From Hippopus hippopus (lineage: Eukaryota; Mollusca; Bivalvia; Cardiida; Cardiidae), in assembly GCA_946811185.2 (NCBI GenBank), contig OX328099.1, positions 69,816,714 to 69,880,713 of the forward strand: 64,000 bases of DNA, read 5' to 3'. The translations under genes and the position numbers were made by a program. Of the stretch, positions 11,795 through 22,682 are shown piece by piece. How positions within the stretch are numbered: position 1 is the first letter of the stretch; each line of letters begins with the position of its first letter. The notes under the pieces were generated by a model, which saw only the letters and a program-made list of their open reading frames with translations, was not told the DNA's origin and searched no databases.

Positions 11795-12255
11795 CGTGTT
11801 ATAATGACCCTGAGGAAGCAGCTTTTGAAAACATTATGGGAAAAGGGAGAAACTGCTTGTAACTAACAATTTCTTCTTTTACTACAGTCTTTTCCACCTT
11901 TTCAGAGACAAATCTTATCATTTGAGCCACATCTTTTTGTTGCCTGCATCACCTTTGAATTTTGATGAGTCTTGGAAAAAAAATGAAGTACTTGTAACAT
12001 CTTTGACATTAATCTTTTTTCAAATGATCCCTTGTTTTTATGACCACAAGGATGAAAGCTTATGAATACATGATCGGGAAAGGAGAAATCGGTTGTAACA
12101 AGCAATTTTTCCTTTTTCCCACAACGTTTTCATGCTATCAGAGAAATATCATATTCATATCCAGCTTAATAGCCATTTATAAGAATATCAAATTGATCGT
12201 CAGCGGATGCTTTCAATCTGAAATAGTCTAAAATCTGTCGTTTGTCAAGGAATTG
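11795..12255. mobile_element. Two adjacent diverged hairpin family 1 copies
   Basis: Two successive units (about 11795-11990 and 12010-12255), each with GGGAAAAGGGAGAAA-like and TTTCTCCTTTT-like arms, strongly eroded. Confidence 0.65.
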
Positions 12256-12544
12256 CATGTATGTTAAAAGACATACAATATTTACATATTGAATCTCGTT
12301 TATGTCAATATAAACGAATATAAGTATATCAATATTTCATAAAAATAGTTTCAATATGGTCTGTTGTAAATATTTTCAGAAAGTGCTGGCTAAACTCTAA
12401 CTTTTCACTTGGACAAGAAAATTTCGCGGTGGAAATGCCCCGTGCATAACGGGTCGAACGCAATCACGACTGCAGGCCAACTTGGCTATGATGTTGAATA
12501 ACGAAGGGAGGCAACTGATAAATGTTTATATTAATGATTACTTC

Positions 12545-12589
<45 letters not shown>
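12545..12589 (+). repeat. (CA)n followed by (TA)n microsatellite
   Basis: About 14 CA units then about 9 TA units. Confidence 0.95.
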
Positions 12590-12848
12590 GCCGTGCTGTG
12601 GCAAAAGGGGGCTTAATGCATCTCGGTGATGCATGATACCAAGCATGCGAAAACATAATTATTGATCCGTATTAGCCACATTTTTCAACAACTGACTTAA
12701 TCATGAGGTACACTGGTCCTAGGACATACAGAAAATTGACCAATAGCGAAAAGTTTCGACCCAGGACAGCCTGCGCGGAACGCGCAGGCTAACCTGGGTC
12801 GATACTTTTCGCAGATGCATTAAGCCTCCTTTTCACACAGCACGGCTC
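12588..12848. mobile_element. Hairpin family 3, complete, 261 bp
   Basis: GCCGTGCTGTGGCAAAAGGG and CACACAGCACGGC termini. Centre CAGCCTGCGCGGAACGCGCA / GGCT at 12769-12790. A (CA)n(TA)n microsatellite abuts its left end. Confidence 0.85.
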
Positions 12849-13111
12849 ATATATATTTTTTCCAATGTGGCACATATACTAGTTGCCTTTTTTATGCCCC
12901 CACCCCGGATATAGGGTTGAACACTATCACGACTCCAGGCCAACGTGAATGTGCAGTTAGGTAATATGGGAGGCAAATTTTAGATGTGTATTATTAATTA
13001 CCTCCCCTGCAATATTTTTTTTTATATGACGCATGTACTTGTTTTCTTTTGTGGCTATAGTATCTTTAAAAAATGGCCTGCACTTGAGTCTCTTGTTTTG
13101 TTGATAGTAGT

Positions 13112-13335
13112 GCTTAATCCTTTATCAAACAGTCTCGAGTTTTTACGACCCTGATAACGAACGCATTTGAAAACATTTTGGGAAGAAAGGAATAAAATGC
13201 TGGTAACCCTGATAAGAAGGCATTTGGGAAAAAAAAAAAAATGCGGGAAAAGTAGAAAATACTGGTAACCAGCATTTTCTTCTTTTTCTACAATTATTTC
13301 CACTCTTAAAATGGCAAATCATTGTTCTTTGATAA
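13112..13335. mobile_element. Hairpin family 1 with internal duplication
   Basis: Starts TTAATCCTTTATCAAACAGT. The arm carrying GGGAAGAAAGGAATAAAATG is repeated (13176 and 13229) before the core GGTAACCAGCATTTTCT. Confidence 0.7.
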
Positions 13336-13464
13336 GCCATTGATGAGCCATTGACGGCGAAAGCGAGATAATATAAGACGCTTTATAGTAAGAAAAAATT
13401 TCATGATTCGAAGTTTTTAAACGTTATGAATGATCAATTGTAAATATACATGTACATACTTCAG

Positions 13465-13727
13465 TGGCGCTCTGACGAAAAGGGGTTTTATAATGCATCT
13501 CTGTGATGCATTTTTCAAAGCAAGTCATCACATAATCATAGATCTATAAAATCCAGTTTGTTTAATACCCAACTTACTCATGAGATAGAACGGTCTTTGG
13601 ACATGCAGAAAATTTACCGATAGCAAAAAGTTTCGACACTTGTCAGCCTGCGCGGACTGCGCAGGCTGACAAAGGTCGATACTTTTTGCGGATGCATTAA
13701 ACCCCCTTTTCACAGAGCGTGGTTCAT
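13465..13727. mobile_element. Hairpin family 3, complete
   Basis: Centre CAGCCTGCGCGGACTGCGCA / GGCTG; arms with GCAAAAAGTTTCGACA / TCGATACTTTTTGC. Confidence 0.85.
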
Positions 13728-13915
13728 TTGTTTTTGCTTTTAATCAGCTGATGGGAGTTGAAATATGCATCAAAGTCAATTGTTTTAATACATGTATGAT
13801 ACTTTCAACATTTAATCAATATTCATGGTTATATTAAATCACATATCAAACCACATCTAATCGTTTTTTTTTTTTCAATTATGACTTGAGCGTTTTGAGG
13901 TCTATTCTTGATGAA

Positions 13916-14256
13916 AATATCTGCCTCTTTCTGTCTCTCTATCTCTATCTCTCTGTCTCTGTCCCTCTCTCTGTCTCTCTCTCTCTCTATCTGTCTGTCT
14001 CTCTGTCTCTCACTCTCTCTCTCTGTCTCTCTCTGTCTCTGTTTCTGTCTCTCTCTGTCTCTGTCTCTCTCTCTCTGTCAGTCAGTCTTTCTGTAACTCT
14101 CCCTGTCTCTCTCTCTGTCAATCAGTCTCTCTCTGTCTCTATGTCTCTCTGTCTGTCTCTCTATCTCTCACTGTGAATCTCTCTCAATCTCTGTCTCTCT
14201 GTCTTTCTCTGCCACTGTCTCTATCTGTCTCTTCTTCTCTCTATCTCTCTCAACAA
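13916..14256 (+). repeat. (CT)n / TCTCTG compound microsatellite, ~340 bp
   Basis: A long pyrimidine tract with G interruptions (TCTCTGTCTCTC). Open frames across it are low-complexity artefacts. Confidence 0.95.
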
Positions 14257-14264
14257 TGCCCAGT

Positions 14265-14610
14265 ATTGACAATCTTGATGAAGAAAGTTTTTGAAAACAT
14301 TGAGGGAACAGGAGAAAATCCTGGTATCCAGCATTTTCTCCTTTTTCCACAACGTTTTTTACCTTTCAAAGACTAATCCCATCTTTTGAACCATTTTTAT
14401 TATGTCATCTGCAACTGCTTTTAAAAACACTGTTGGAAAAGAAGAACATGGTTTTACTAGCATTTTCTCATTACAAATCTGATGCAAGTGGCAAATTTTT
14501 CCCCTTTTCCCATAATGTTTTTTACCGTTTCAAAGATCAATAAAATCAAAAGAGCCACATTTACTTTGTCATCTGCAAATATTTTCAATTGAGTTAAATT
14601 CTAAGTTTTT
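14265..14610. mobile_element. Two overlapping hairpin family 1 copies
   Basis: One core is at 14305-14355 (AAAATCCTGGTATCCAGCAT). A second, more eroded, is at 14430-14520. Outer arms are present (TTTGTCATCTGCAAATATTT). Confidence 0.7.
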
Positions 14611-14813
14611 ACCCTTAAGCTTCTAAATGAAACGAAAATTTCCATTCAATAGTATAAAACCAAGTATTGCAATTTCAAAGTTGATTTCAACAGTAAACAA
14701 TACCATTACGGACAGTGTAGATCCAAGATCAGACTGCACATTCTGTGCAGTCTGATCTTGATCTACACTGTCCGCAAAAGGTCCTTGAGTTGCGCTTAGC
14801 GGCCTAAGGGTTT
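14611..14813. mobile_element. Hairpin family 2, intact core
   Basis: ACCCTTAAGCTTCTAAATGA to GCGGCCTAAGGGTTT. Core at 14713-14770. Confidence 0.83.
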
Positions 14814-15049
14814 ATTTTTGTGGACAGGTAAAGAGTTAGTTAATACAAAAAGATAATGAATCATATATATAAGTACAAAAGGTGTTGGAATCTATTATCT
14901 ATCTGTGTTTTATATCAGTGTTCGAAAGTTCATTAGCGATAGTACGTTATATTTAATGACTCGAACTGATGATCTAACTAATTAGTCCTTATTAATATGA
15001 TAAAGTTTATCTCTCCCTTCGTGAACAGAAAACAAGATAAACTCCTAAT

Positions 15050-15248
15050 AGAAGGAAGGAAGGAAGGAAAGAAGGAAGAAAGGAAGGACGGAAGGAAGGA
15101 AGGAAGGAAGGAAGGAAGAAGGAAAGGAAGGAAGGAAGGAAGGAAGGAAGAAAGAAAGAAGGAAAGAAAGAAAGAAAAGAGAGGGAGAGGGAGTGAGGAA
15201 GAAAGAAAGAAAGAAAGAAAGAAAAAAAGAAAGAAAGAAAAAAAAAAA
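15050..15248 (+). repeat. (GAAG)n / (GAAA)n purine tract, ~200 bp
   Basis: GAAGGAAGGAAG grading into GAAAGAAAG and an A run. Confidence 0.95.
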
Positions 15249-15598
15249 CTTTGCAGATTATACTCTGTTTCTCGAGATTTGATAATGTTATTTAAGTCTA
15301 TTAGGGTAAGTAAAACGCGTCTGAAGTAGCGAACTCAACTTAAGTCATAAACGAAGTCCTTTGATCGATTTGAATAAATAAGAGACTTACGTTTTTCTTG
15401 CCATTTTTGACACAAAAATATAAAAGGAAAGAATGATCAGACTGGAACCCAGGCTAGGCGAACTTTTTTTTGCGCCATAGTTGAAAACAGGGTCTTTTGC
15501 GGATGGCATAGATCAAGATCAGACTGCACAAAACGGCCAGTACCACAAAAATCTTTGTGAGCGTAAGTGGATTTCAGCCTTCGAAAGAGACCAAAGAT

Positions 15599-15863
15599 AT
15601 GAGCCACGCTCCTGCAAAAGGGGGCTTAATGCACCTTCGTGATCCATTATATCCATCAAGCCATCACATAATAATGGATTCATAATGGCCATTGTTTTAA
15701 CGACCGACTTAATCTTGAGGTAGACTGGTCCTTGGACATACAGAAAAGTGACCAATAGCGAAAAGTTTCGGCCCAGGTCAGCCTGCGCGGACTGCGCAGG
15801 GTGATCTGGGTTGAAACTTTTCGCAGATGCATTAAGCGCCCTTTTCACAGAGGATGGCTCATA
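15599..15863. mobile_element. Hairpin family 3, complete
   Basis: ATGAGCCACGCTCCTGCAAA to AGAGGATGGCTCAT. Centre CAGCCTGCGCGGACTGCGCA. Confidence 0.85.
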
Positions 15864-15885
15864 AATAATCGGCATTGAAAGAGTA

Positions 15886-16121
15886 AGGGTTGATTAGTTG
15901 GTAGAATGGTGTTTAACGCTGCTTTCATAGTTATTTCAGTCATAGTACGGCGACAACTCGCTTATTCATATATGTCCTGGGTTTCACCAGCACTTAGCTA
16001 GAGTTCTGAAGGATCTTGCGCAGGGACACTACCACGAAAAACCCAGTGCTTTCAGTGAGCCTCGAACCCGGAGCATCCTGTTTACGAGTCTTACATTTCA
16101 TCGCTGAGCCAGGCAGGACCC
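15886..16121 (-). mobile_element. tRNA-derived SINE, 10-bp target duplication
   Basis: On the minus strand there is a head with CCTGGCTCAGCGATG (box A) and GGGTTCGAGGCT (box B), and a tail CAGCGTTAAACACC. TGAAAGAGTA flanks it at 15876-15885 and 16122-16131. The body (GTCGCCGT.CTATGACTGAAATAA) differs from the 5600-type family, so it is a second SINE type with a shared tail. Confidence 0.85.
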
Positions 16122-16489
16122 TGAAAGAGTAGGAACGTCCCCCGCCAACGCAAGCACGAGCTCTCAGCAGTACCCTCAACATGATTATTATCATAATTTG
16201 TTGTTGTTGTTGTTCATCATTGTCCGCCACAAATTTCTCCATTTCCTTCATTTTGTTTCAACCTGTCTCTTCATCCGTAACGAACAAACACTTGTCCTGA
16301 TGTGAAAGGAGAGTGCCTAAGTGGGGGTACGAAAGGTTCCAATTATAAGTATCGGATCAAAGTACATACCGTATTGCATAATGGCGGAGTACTGCATCAT
16401 GACTTCGTTAAGTGGATGTCCTCCAAACCGCTTGCCATACAGAATAGAAGGGAATTTTCATTAGGACTTGAACATTGACCCTAAAGCTG

Positions 16490-16714
16490 CTGAGCACGTC
16501 TCACAGACCTTTTGCGGACAGTGTTGATCAAGATCAGACTGCACACAACGTGCACTCTGATCTTGGATCTACACTGTCCGATAAGGAGATGTTTTTCAAA
16601 AACAAAACAAAACAAATAATTAATAATAAAAATAAGTTTGAAATAACATTATTCGTGTTTTTACTTTCGGCTAGAAATTTTTATTTAACTTATTTAGGAT
16701 GATTAAGGGTTAAA
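16490..16714. mobile_element. Hairpin family 2, reversed orientation
   Basis: ACCTTTTGCGGACAGTGTTG at the left, core at 16527-16575, ending TTATTTAGGATGATTAAGGG. Confidence 0.82.
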
Positions 16715-17099
16715 TCATCGCCTGTCATACAAATACGGCTTTCACGTCCCTGTCACAGTCAGCGTTTGAAAACAACTTGTGCAAAGAATTAATTGCTTGT
16801 GTGGATTTTTTAATCGTAATGCCGCTTTCCAGATGTAGTTAAATGATTTTATACGAACTAATTCAGCGCCAAGTATAGAGGCCGTGCTCTCAAGAACAGA
16901 TTTCATCTTCTTTGCAGTCTGATCTTAATCTATGCCATCTGCAAAACCCCCTGCTTCGCCTGTTGCGTTGAAAGATGTTCACAAGCATTTTTCTATGTGG
17001 CATTCAAGGTGGCCAATGAACTTCACCCCGGGTAACAAGAAAAAGGGTGGAATAGATTTGAGCTGTGCTCTGAGGAAAGGGGGTTGAATGCATCGTAGT
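16715..17099. other. No supported gene
   Basis: A family 2 half-core (TTTGCAGTCTGATCTTAATC) lies at 16911; otherwise nothing recognisable. Confidence 0.5.
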
Positions 17100-17305
17100 A
17101 CTTGACCCTTTACCACACTATCCCGACTTTTAACGACCCTGAGAAAGAAGCCTTTTGAAAACATTGAGGGAAAAAGAGAAAATGCTGGTAACCATTTTCT
17201 ACTTCAGAAACAAATCTAACCATTTGAGCAACACATAATTGTCTGCGAAAGGTTTCAATTTGGACAAGTCTACTATTTTGTTGTGTTGTAAAAGATTAAT
17301 GCATT
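17100..17305. mobile_element. Hairpin family 1, core partly deleted
   Basis: TTGACCCTTTACCACACTAT to TTGTGTTGTAAAAGATTAA. The right core arm is reduced to CCATTTTCTACTTCAG. Confidence 0.75.
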
Positions 17306-17359
17306 ATACGATAAAAGTCTATGCATAATACGCATCCATTGTTTTCAAAAAATCAATTG

Positions 17360-17705
17360 ATTCATGAGGCGATTGGTCCATTAGCTTGCAGAAAATTTAT
17401 CAATAGCGAAAAGTTTCCACTATCATGAGGGCAGACTTCGTGAGCTGGCGTGGGTCAATACTTTTTGCTGATGCATATAACTACCTATTCATAGAGCATG
17501 ACTGATTTGTGTATATTTACTGACATTCCAAGCGAACAAAATTTCAACTATCAAAAGATTTTTCATGTTGGTCAATTTTCTGCATGTCAAAGGACTAGTG
17601 TACCTCATGATTAAGTCGGTTGTTATACAAAATGGATTTTATTGAAACATAATTATGTGATGACTTGCTTGGTATCATGCATCGCGGAGATGCATTGAAT
17701 ATTAT
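17360..17705. mobile_element. Two broken hairpin family 3 copies in opposite orientation
   Basis: 17360-17500 has AATAGCGAAAAGTTTCC with the GC centre lost. 17555-17700 has TTGGTCAATTTTCTGCATGT to GCATCGCGGAGATGCATT reversed. Confidence 0.7.
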
Positions 17706-18049
17706 TTCATGCTTTCCGGTAGGTTATCGAGAAATATCGGTGAAATGTTTTTCGATATTTCATGGTTACGACCAGTGATAATACCGATTTTTATATTCTA
17801 ACTCTTCACATGAAGGCGGAAGCCGTTGTTCCCGCGCACTAGTTACCTAGGTAAAATGCGCGTGCCTCACAACCAGATGGAAATATGACGTAGTTTACCT
17901 TACATTTCTCGCGCTTGACGTAATATTGTAATACGTTGCTATGCGGAGGGGGTACGCCACGGGGAATAACCGAAAAGAGCTGTACTGGATTTTGATTAAG
18001 TTCCCTTAAGTTCCCCACAAGAAAGGGTTAAAAGCATGAAATAAATAGA

Positions 18050-18203
18050 ATATTTGTTTTTTTCGGTGAAAGATCGAAATTTATTTCATCTCGTGAACAT
18101 CATCGGTAATATTTTCACTCTTGGCTGCGCCACTCGTGGAAAAATTACCGATGATGTTTACTCGATGAAATAAATTTCGATCTTTCACCGTAAAAAACAA
18201 ATA
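18050..18203. mobile_element. Palindromic MITE-like element, ~68-bp arms
   Basis: ATATTTGTTTTTTTCGGTGA at the left pairs with TCACCGTAAAAAACAAATAT at the right. The arms (GATCGAAATTTATTTCATC, CATCATCGGTAAT) are nearly perfect, with a loop of about 25 bases around 18115-18140. Confidence 0.85.
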
Positions 18204-18855
18204 TCCTCTATCTCATTTACCAGTGCATGACTCCACTGCTATGTATCGTGCCACTGAAGTAAACAGAGTTTTAAAACATTGTTGGAAATGGAGCAGCTGC
18301 ACATTAGAAGCAACCACTACAATTTTTGCCATCAATGCTTTTCCGAAGCACCCAAAAAATCATTTGCCTATGGATAAATCACGCACATTGACCATCAAAA
18401 TGTATGAAACACGTGAAGGATTTACTGGGAAGGATCGTCCCAAACGTCATATAACCAACCGAAAAAGGACAAGGTCGGTCACCGACATTTCAGAATCATA
18501 TCAAGATGAAAAATATCTTTGATAACAATCATAAATCATATCAGCATATCTGCATTCTTTTTGATAGGAACTAATTCATCCTGGCGTGGGGGGGGGGGGG
18601 GGCGTATATTCCAATCAGTCTAAATAATGTTTAAATTCCAAATTCGAAGACTAACTATGTAATTGGTTAAGACATTCTGTTGTAGCAAATTAGATGGTTG
18701 GTCTAGGAATTTAGAATTACAATCGTCCAATCGTGCAACCCTCATCATAGTTGAGAAATCGTACATCTCAACAGAAAATTAGACAGTGGAAAGGTGTGTC
18801 TGTCCGATTTATGGACCTCACTATCATTTTATCATTAATTAATCCTCTTCATGAG
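18204..18855. other. No supported gene
   Basis: A 99-codon open frame (18223-18522) has no recognisable domain. A G15 run lies at 18588-18602. Confidence 0.4.
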
Positions 18856-19020
18856 AGGTCTTGCGTGGCTCAGTGGTATCGTGTAGGACTCGTGACCTAG
18901 AGGTCCCGGGCTCGAGCCTCACCGGATCCACTCGATTTTCTGTGGGAGTGACATTGGGCAAGACACTTCAGATCCCTAACCTAGTACTGGTGAATAATAA
19001 TAAAATAATAATAATAAAAG
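18856..19020 (+). mobile_element. tRNA-derived SINE, short, with AATAATAA tail
   Basis: The head is GTCTTGCGTGGCTCAGTGGT (box A) and CCCGGGCTCGAGCCTC (box B-like), followed by about 60 bases of body and an AATAATAATAA tail. It is adjacent to the fold-back element at 19029. No clear target duplication is seen. Confidence 0.75.
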
Positions 19021-19028
19021 TTAAGCTT

Positions 19029-19214
19029 GGTCCGTATTCGACAATCATGCTTAACAACATTCTTCGTCTAATTCTCAAGATTTTTCTAACTTTAAAAGTA
19101 ACAAAACTTCTGATTGGCTAAACTAAATGGTTTAGCCAATCAGAAGTTGTGTTTACTTTCAAAATCTATAATCAGACCAATAATGTTCTAAAAATGGTTG
19201 TTGAATACGGATCC
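19029..19214. mobile_element. MITE with GGTCCGTATTCGACAA-type inverted termini
   Basis: The termini GGTCCGTATTCGACAA and TTGTTGAATACGGATCC are inverted, and arms of about 90 bases meet at the palindrome CTTCTGATTGGCTAAAC / GTTTAGCCAATCAGAAG (centre near 19126). No coding capacity. Confidence 0.82.
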
Positions 19215-19261
19215 TGGTCAGAATGAAATGACCGCCATAATGTTAGAAGCGCCTTAAACCC

Positions 19262-19496
19262 CATCTATAACTCTTGGCACGATGACAAATTTTTACACTG
19301 GTCAATAATGAAAGCGCTTGCGGACGACAAATCAAATGTTGCTCAAATGGTGACATTAGTCTTTGGTTGGGCAGAAAACATTGAGGGAAAAGGAGAAAAT
19401 ACTGGTTACCAGCATTTTCTCCTTTTCCCACTATGTTTTCGAAAGCATTTTTTCTAAAGCGTCGTGAAATCTCGGGAATTCGGTCAAGAGTAAATT
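19262..19496. mobile_element. Hairpin family 1, well preserved
   Basis: The core at 19383-19435 reads AGAAAATACTGGTTACCAGC then ATTTTCTCCTTTTCCC. The outer arms are intact. Confidence 0.83.
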
Positions 19497-19500
19497 AGAA

Positions 19501-19532
19501 AAATAAATAAATAAATAAATAAATAAATAAAA
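19501..19532 (+). repeat. (AAAT)n microsatellite
   Basis: About seven AAAT units just before the SINE at 19564. Confidence 0.9.
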
Positions 19533-19563
19533 CAAACATTGGATAAAGTACTGTTTGATTTTG

Positions 19564-19878
19564 AATAGCCGAGCCCCCGATATCGTAGTCGGTAGCGCAA
19601 AGAACTTGAGAACAGGGCGTTGCTTGTTCGAATCCCCAGCTTGGGCAGTTTCTTTCCGAGGATTGATGATGGTCGTTACAACAGGATTCATTCCTCTCTC
19701 ACCATTGATCATTGTTTTGAAGATGGTTATGTGGGAAAGCAGCCAGTGGTTTGAGAAGAATATTGTGCTAAGTGTCGGTAACAGAAAACTCCGGGATAGC
19801 ATGGATAGGGGCGCTGGGCGCTGCGATATTACTGAAATAATGTTGAAAACGTCGTTAAACGACTTACAATCAATCAAC
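19564..19878 (+). mobile_element. tRNA-derived SINE, full length, 8-bp target duplication
   Basis: Head with GTAGTCGGTAGCGCAAAGAA (box A) and GTTCGAATCCC (box B), central domain TTTCTTTCCGAGGATTGATG, tail GTCGTTAAACGAC then CAATCAATCAAC. TGATTTTG flanks it at 19556-19563 and 19879-19886. Same family as the copies at 5600 and 22251. Confidence 0.87.
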
Positions 19879-20029
19879 TGATTTTGGTTTCTGCACGGCA
19901 CCGTTTGGTGACAGTATTTATCTATGTACTGGTAGATAGTATCTCTTGTATAATGAACCCACCAGCATCATCCTATCTTTTTTATCTATAGATCGCGAAC
20001 AGATATTCAAATGTTGGTAAACACTTAAA

Positions 20030-20150
20030 GCTCCTTTCACAACTATAGTTGCCTTTGCGGTCAGTATAGCTCAAGATCAGACTGCACAGAATGATCAGTC
20101 TGTACTTTGATCTACACCGTCTGCTTATCTGAGCCGCTGAAGACAAAAGC
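20030..20150. mobile_element. Hairpin family 2, partial
   Basis: TTTGCGGTCAGTATAGCTCA, core eroded (GACTGCACAGAATGATCAGT), no outer arms. Confidence 0.7.
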
Positions 20151-20214
20151 AGCCGCATGACATTGCAGTTATCAGAGTTAAATTTTTAAGCTGAAAATGT
20201 CTGTTGGGTTTATT

Positions 20215-20425
20215 TGCCACCCAAAGGGTCAGCCCTTTATAAAAAATTTAGACCAGTTAAAAATAAAAGCATTTGCCGACGACAAATTGAATATGACTAC
20301 AAGGACAAAACTTGTCCTTGATAGGGTAGAAAACATTGTGGGAAAAGGAGAAAATGCTGGTTACCAGCATTTTCTCCTTTTCCCACAATGTTTTCAAAAG
20401 CCTTCTTCCTCAGGGTCGTTAAAAT
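20215..20425. mobile_element. Hairpin family 1, near-perfect core
   Basis: GAAAACATTGTGGGAAAAGG and its reverse complement meet at CTGGTTACCAG (20361); the symmetrical arm is about 32 bp, the best in the window. Confidence 0.87.
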
Positions 20426-20577
20426 GCGAATAGAAAACTTTCCACTGGCGAACAGAGGTGCACATTTAGCTACTCGGAAGCAGGAGGCAAAAAGTACCAA
20501 GAAAAATTGATTGTAACGGCAAGTACCTTTACGTGTCTCTGTGTTTGCGTGTAGGGGGGGAGGGGGGGGGGGGGCGG

Positions 20578-20713
20578 AGTTTGATTGAAATATGTTTGAC
20601 GCCGCTTTTAATGTTATTTTAGTCATGTCACGGCGACAGCTGAAATATTCATGTATGTCCCGCGGCCTCCAGGTTACGAGTCTGATACTTCAAGGCTGAC
20701 CCACGCAGGACCC
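20578..20713 (-). mobile_element. SINE remnant (second SINE type)
   Basis: The minus-strand tail (AAAAGCGGCGTCAAAC) and CACGGCGACAGCT-type body match the SINE at 15886; the middle is deleted. Part of a degraded head (GTCCTGCGTGGGTCAGCC on the minus strand) survives. Confidence 0.7.
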
Positions 20714-20913
20714 TCTGTGTGTGTAGGGGGTGGCGGTGGAGGGGTTGTATATATTTTTCAGTCCAAAGCCTTCCAGTTTTGCCGCTTATGAAACTTTAAA
20801 TTAGATTAGATATAGGGCCGAGCCAGATAGCTCAGTACGTTAACATACATAACTTTTGTTGTTCTCTTTTTTGAGACAGAAAAAAATGTATTCAATTTGC
20901 GTTCCTAATATAT

Positions 20914-21179
20914 ATGAGCCACGCTCTGTGAAAAGGGGGCTTAATGCATCAGCGAAAAGTATCGACCCAGGCCAGCCTGCGCAGTCCGCGCAGGCTGACC
21001 TGGGTCGAAACTTTTCGCTACTGGTCAATTTTCTGTATGTTCAAGGACTAGTGTACCTCATGACAAAGCCCGTTGTTAAAAAAAGTGGATATTAAGGATC
21101 CATAATTATGTGATAGCTTGCTTGATACCATGGATCACGGAGATGCATTAAGCCCCCTTTTGCCAGAGCATGGCTCATA
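20914..21179. mobile_element. Hairpin family 3, complete
   Basis: ATGAGCCACGCTCTGTGAAA to CAGAGCATGGCTCAT. Centre CAGCCTGCGCAGTCCGCGCA at 20975. Confidence 0.87.
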
Positions 21180-21206
21180 TAAAACGAATGAACACATAAA
21201 TAAATC

Positions 21207-21425
21207 TTCATCGAACAATCCCGAATTTTAATTACCCAGAGGAAGAAAGCTTATGAAAAAAAAGGGGGCGGAAAATGTGGGAAGAAGGGAAAAAAAAAAC
21301 GCATTTTTACCTTCTCCCACAATGTTTCTGCCCTTGGAAAACAAAATCCTATCATTTGACCTTCATTCTAAAATGTGTTGTCTGCAAATACCGTTGTAGT
21401 CTTGTCTTCTTATAAAATTTTGCCC
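21207..21425. mobile_element. Hairpin family 1, A-rich diverged copy
   Basis: Core AAAATGTGGGAAGAAGGGAA then TTTTTACCTTCTCCCACAAT. Outer arms recognisable. Confidence 0.72.
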
Positions 21426-21430
21426 GTATA

Positions 21431-21703
21431 CGTGAACCATGCTTTGTGAAAAAAAGGGCCTAATGCATCTGCGAAAAGTATCAACTAAGGTCAGCCTGCG
21501 CAGCCCGCGCAGGCTGACCTGGGCCGAAACTTTTCGCTATTGGTCAATATCCTTGTATGTCCAAGGGCGAGTCTATCTCATGATTCAGTCGGTTATTTAA
21601 AAAAAAAAGAGGCAATCAAGCATCAATGAGTATGTGATGGCTTGATTGGTACAATCAACCACGGAGATGTATTAAGCCACTTTTTCTAAGAGAATGGCTT
21701 ACA
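21431..21703. mobile_element. Hairpin family 3, complete
   Basis: GTGAACCATGCTTTGTGAAA to AAGAGAATGGCTTAC. Centre CAGCCTGCGCAGCCCGCGCA. Confidence 0.82.
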
Positions 21704-21854
21704 CGTATATGAAAAGAATTTTAGATCCAGTACCATTATTCACGTTCTGCACGTTCCAATCTTGATCTACACTATTCTGAAAACAAACCGAAGTTCTACT
21801 TTCAAGGCTATGGGTTATACGTATTGGTAATCGGATCAGCAAGTGTTGATTGTT

Positions 21855-22047
21855 TAACCCCGTACCACACAATCCCGAATTTAATGACACTTAGGAAGAA
21901 AGCTTTTGAAAACATTGTAGGAAAAGGAGAAAATGCTGGTAACCAGCATTTTCTCCTGTTCCCACAATGTTTTCTATTTTTTTATCGTTTCAGAAACAAA
22001 TTTCATCATTTGAGCCACAACTGACTTGTCGTCTACAAATGCTTTTA
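21855..22047. mobile_element. Hairpin family 1, intact core
   Basis: Core at 21912-21970 (GGAAAAGGAGAAAATGCTGG and reverse). It directly precedes the family 2 copy at 22048. Confidence 0.83.
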
Positions 22048-22525
22048 ATCCTTAGGCCGCTAAACCCGACTCACTGACATATTGCGGGCAGTGTAGATCA
22101 AGATCAGACTGCACAGAACGTGCTGTCTGATCTTAGAGCTACACTGTCCAATAAGGAGATATTCCCCTACCCCCCCCCCCCCCCCCCATTGTCTTTGAAA
22201 TAGTAAAATTTGGGTTTATACTATCGGCTTGAAAGTTTCATTTCACTTAGCGACCCCTGGCTCGGCCAATTTCTTTCCGAGGATTGATGATAGCCATTGC
22301 GACAGGATTCATTCCTCTCCCACCGCTGACCATTGTCTCGACGATGGTTATGTGGGAAAGCAGCCAGTGGCTTGGAAAGATAATTGTGCGGAATACTGGT
22401 AAAAGAGTCTCCAGGAAAGTATCGATAGGTGCACTGGTCGCCGCGATATAACTGAAATAATGTTGAAAACGGCGTTAAACACCATACAATCAATCAATCA
22501 TTTCACTTAGCAGGATAAGGGTTAA
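22048..22525. mobile_element. Hairpin family 2 interrupted by a SINE
   Basis: ATCCTTAGGCCGCTAAACCC to TCACTTAGCAGGATAAGGG. Core at 22095-22140. A C17 run at 22170 and the SINE at 22251-22497 lie within it. Confidence 0.83.
22251..22497 (+). mobile_element. 5'-truncated SINE inside a hairpin element, 13-bp target duplication
   Basis: It lacks the tRNA head, has the central domain (TTTCTTTCCGAGGATTGATG) and ends in GCGTTAAAC...CAATCAATCA. TCATTTCACTTAG is duplicated at 22238-22250 and 22498-22510. The flanks rejoin into one copy of hairpin family 2. Confidence 0.9.
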
Positions 22526-22636
22526 TTTGGATGGGGGCAAAATTTTGTCCTTTGGTAAAGAGTCAAACGGGAAGGTCATTATCTATAACAAGAGACTGGG
22601 TATCAACAAAATTGTTGTTCAAATCTGGTCAACTTT

Positions 22637-22680
22637 TGGACTTTGAAATGCTGACTACTGCGTTCTCCTCATTTCAAAGT
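22637..22680 (+). promoter_or_regulatory. HNF4-like element and 11-bp inverted repeat upstream of TATA
   Basis: TGGACTTTG at 22637-22645 is the exact reverse complement of the HNF4-specific core CAAAGTCCA, within a DR1-like ATTTCA-A-AGTCCA. The overlapping ACTTTGAAATG (22640-22650) is repeated in inverse as CATTTCAAAGT (22670-22680), ending three bases before the TATA box. HNF4 controls ApoB and MTP transcription in vertebrates, so the placement is plausible, but binding is inference. Confidence 0.45.
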
Positions 22681-22682
22681 AC

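Noticed and set aside
13886..14176. Serine/leucine-rich open frames across the CT tract
   Set aside because: Translation of a microsatellite.
14997..15329. Lys/Glu-rich 110-codon open frame
   Set aside because: Mostly a (GAAG)n purine tract.
18223..18522. 99-codon open frame next to a fold-back element
   Set aside because: No domain, no paralogue in the window and no splice or promoter context; possible remnant but not supportable.
18856..18930. Possible functional tRNA gene
   Set aside because: It has A and B box-like sequence but cannot form a full cloverleaf and continues into a SINE body and tail.
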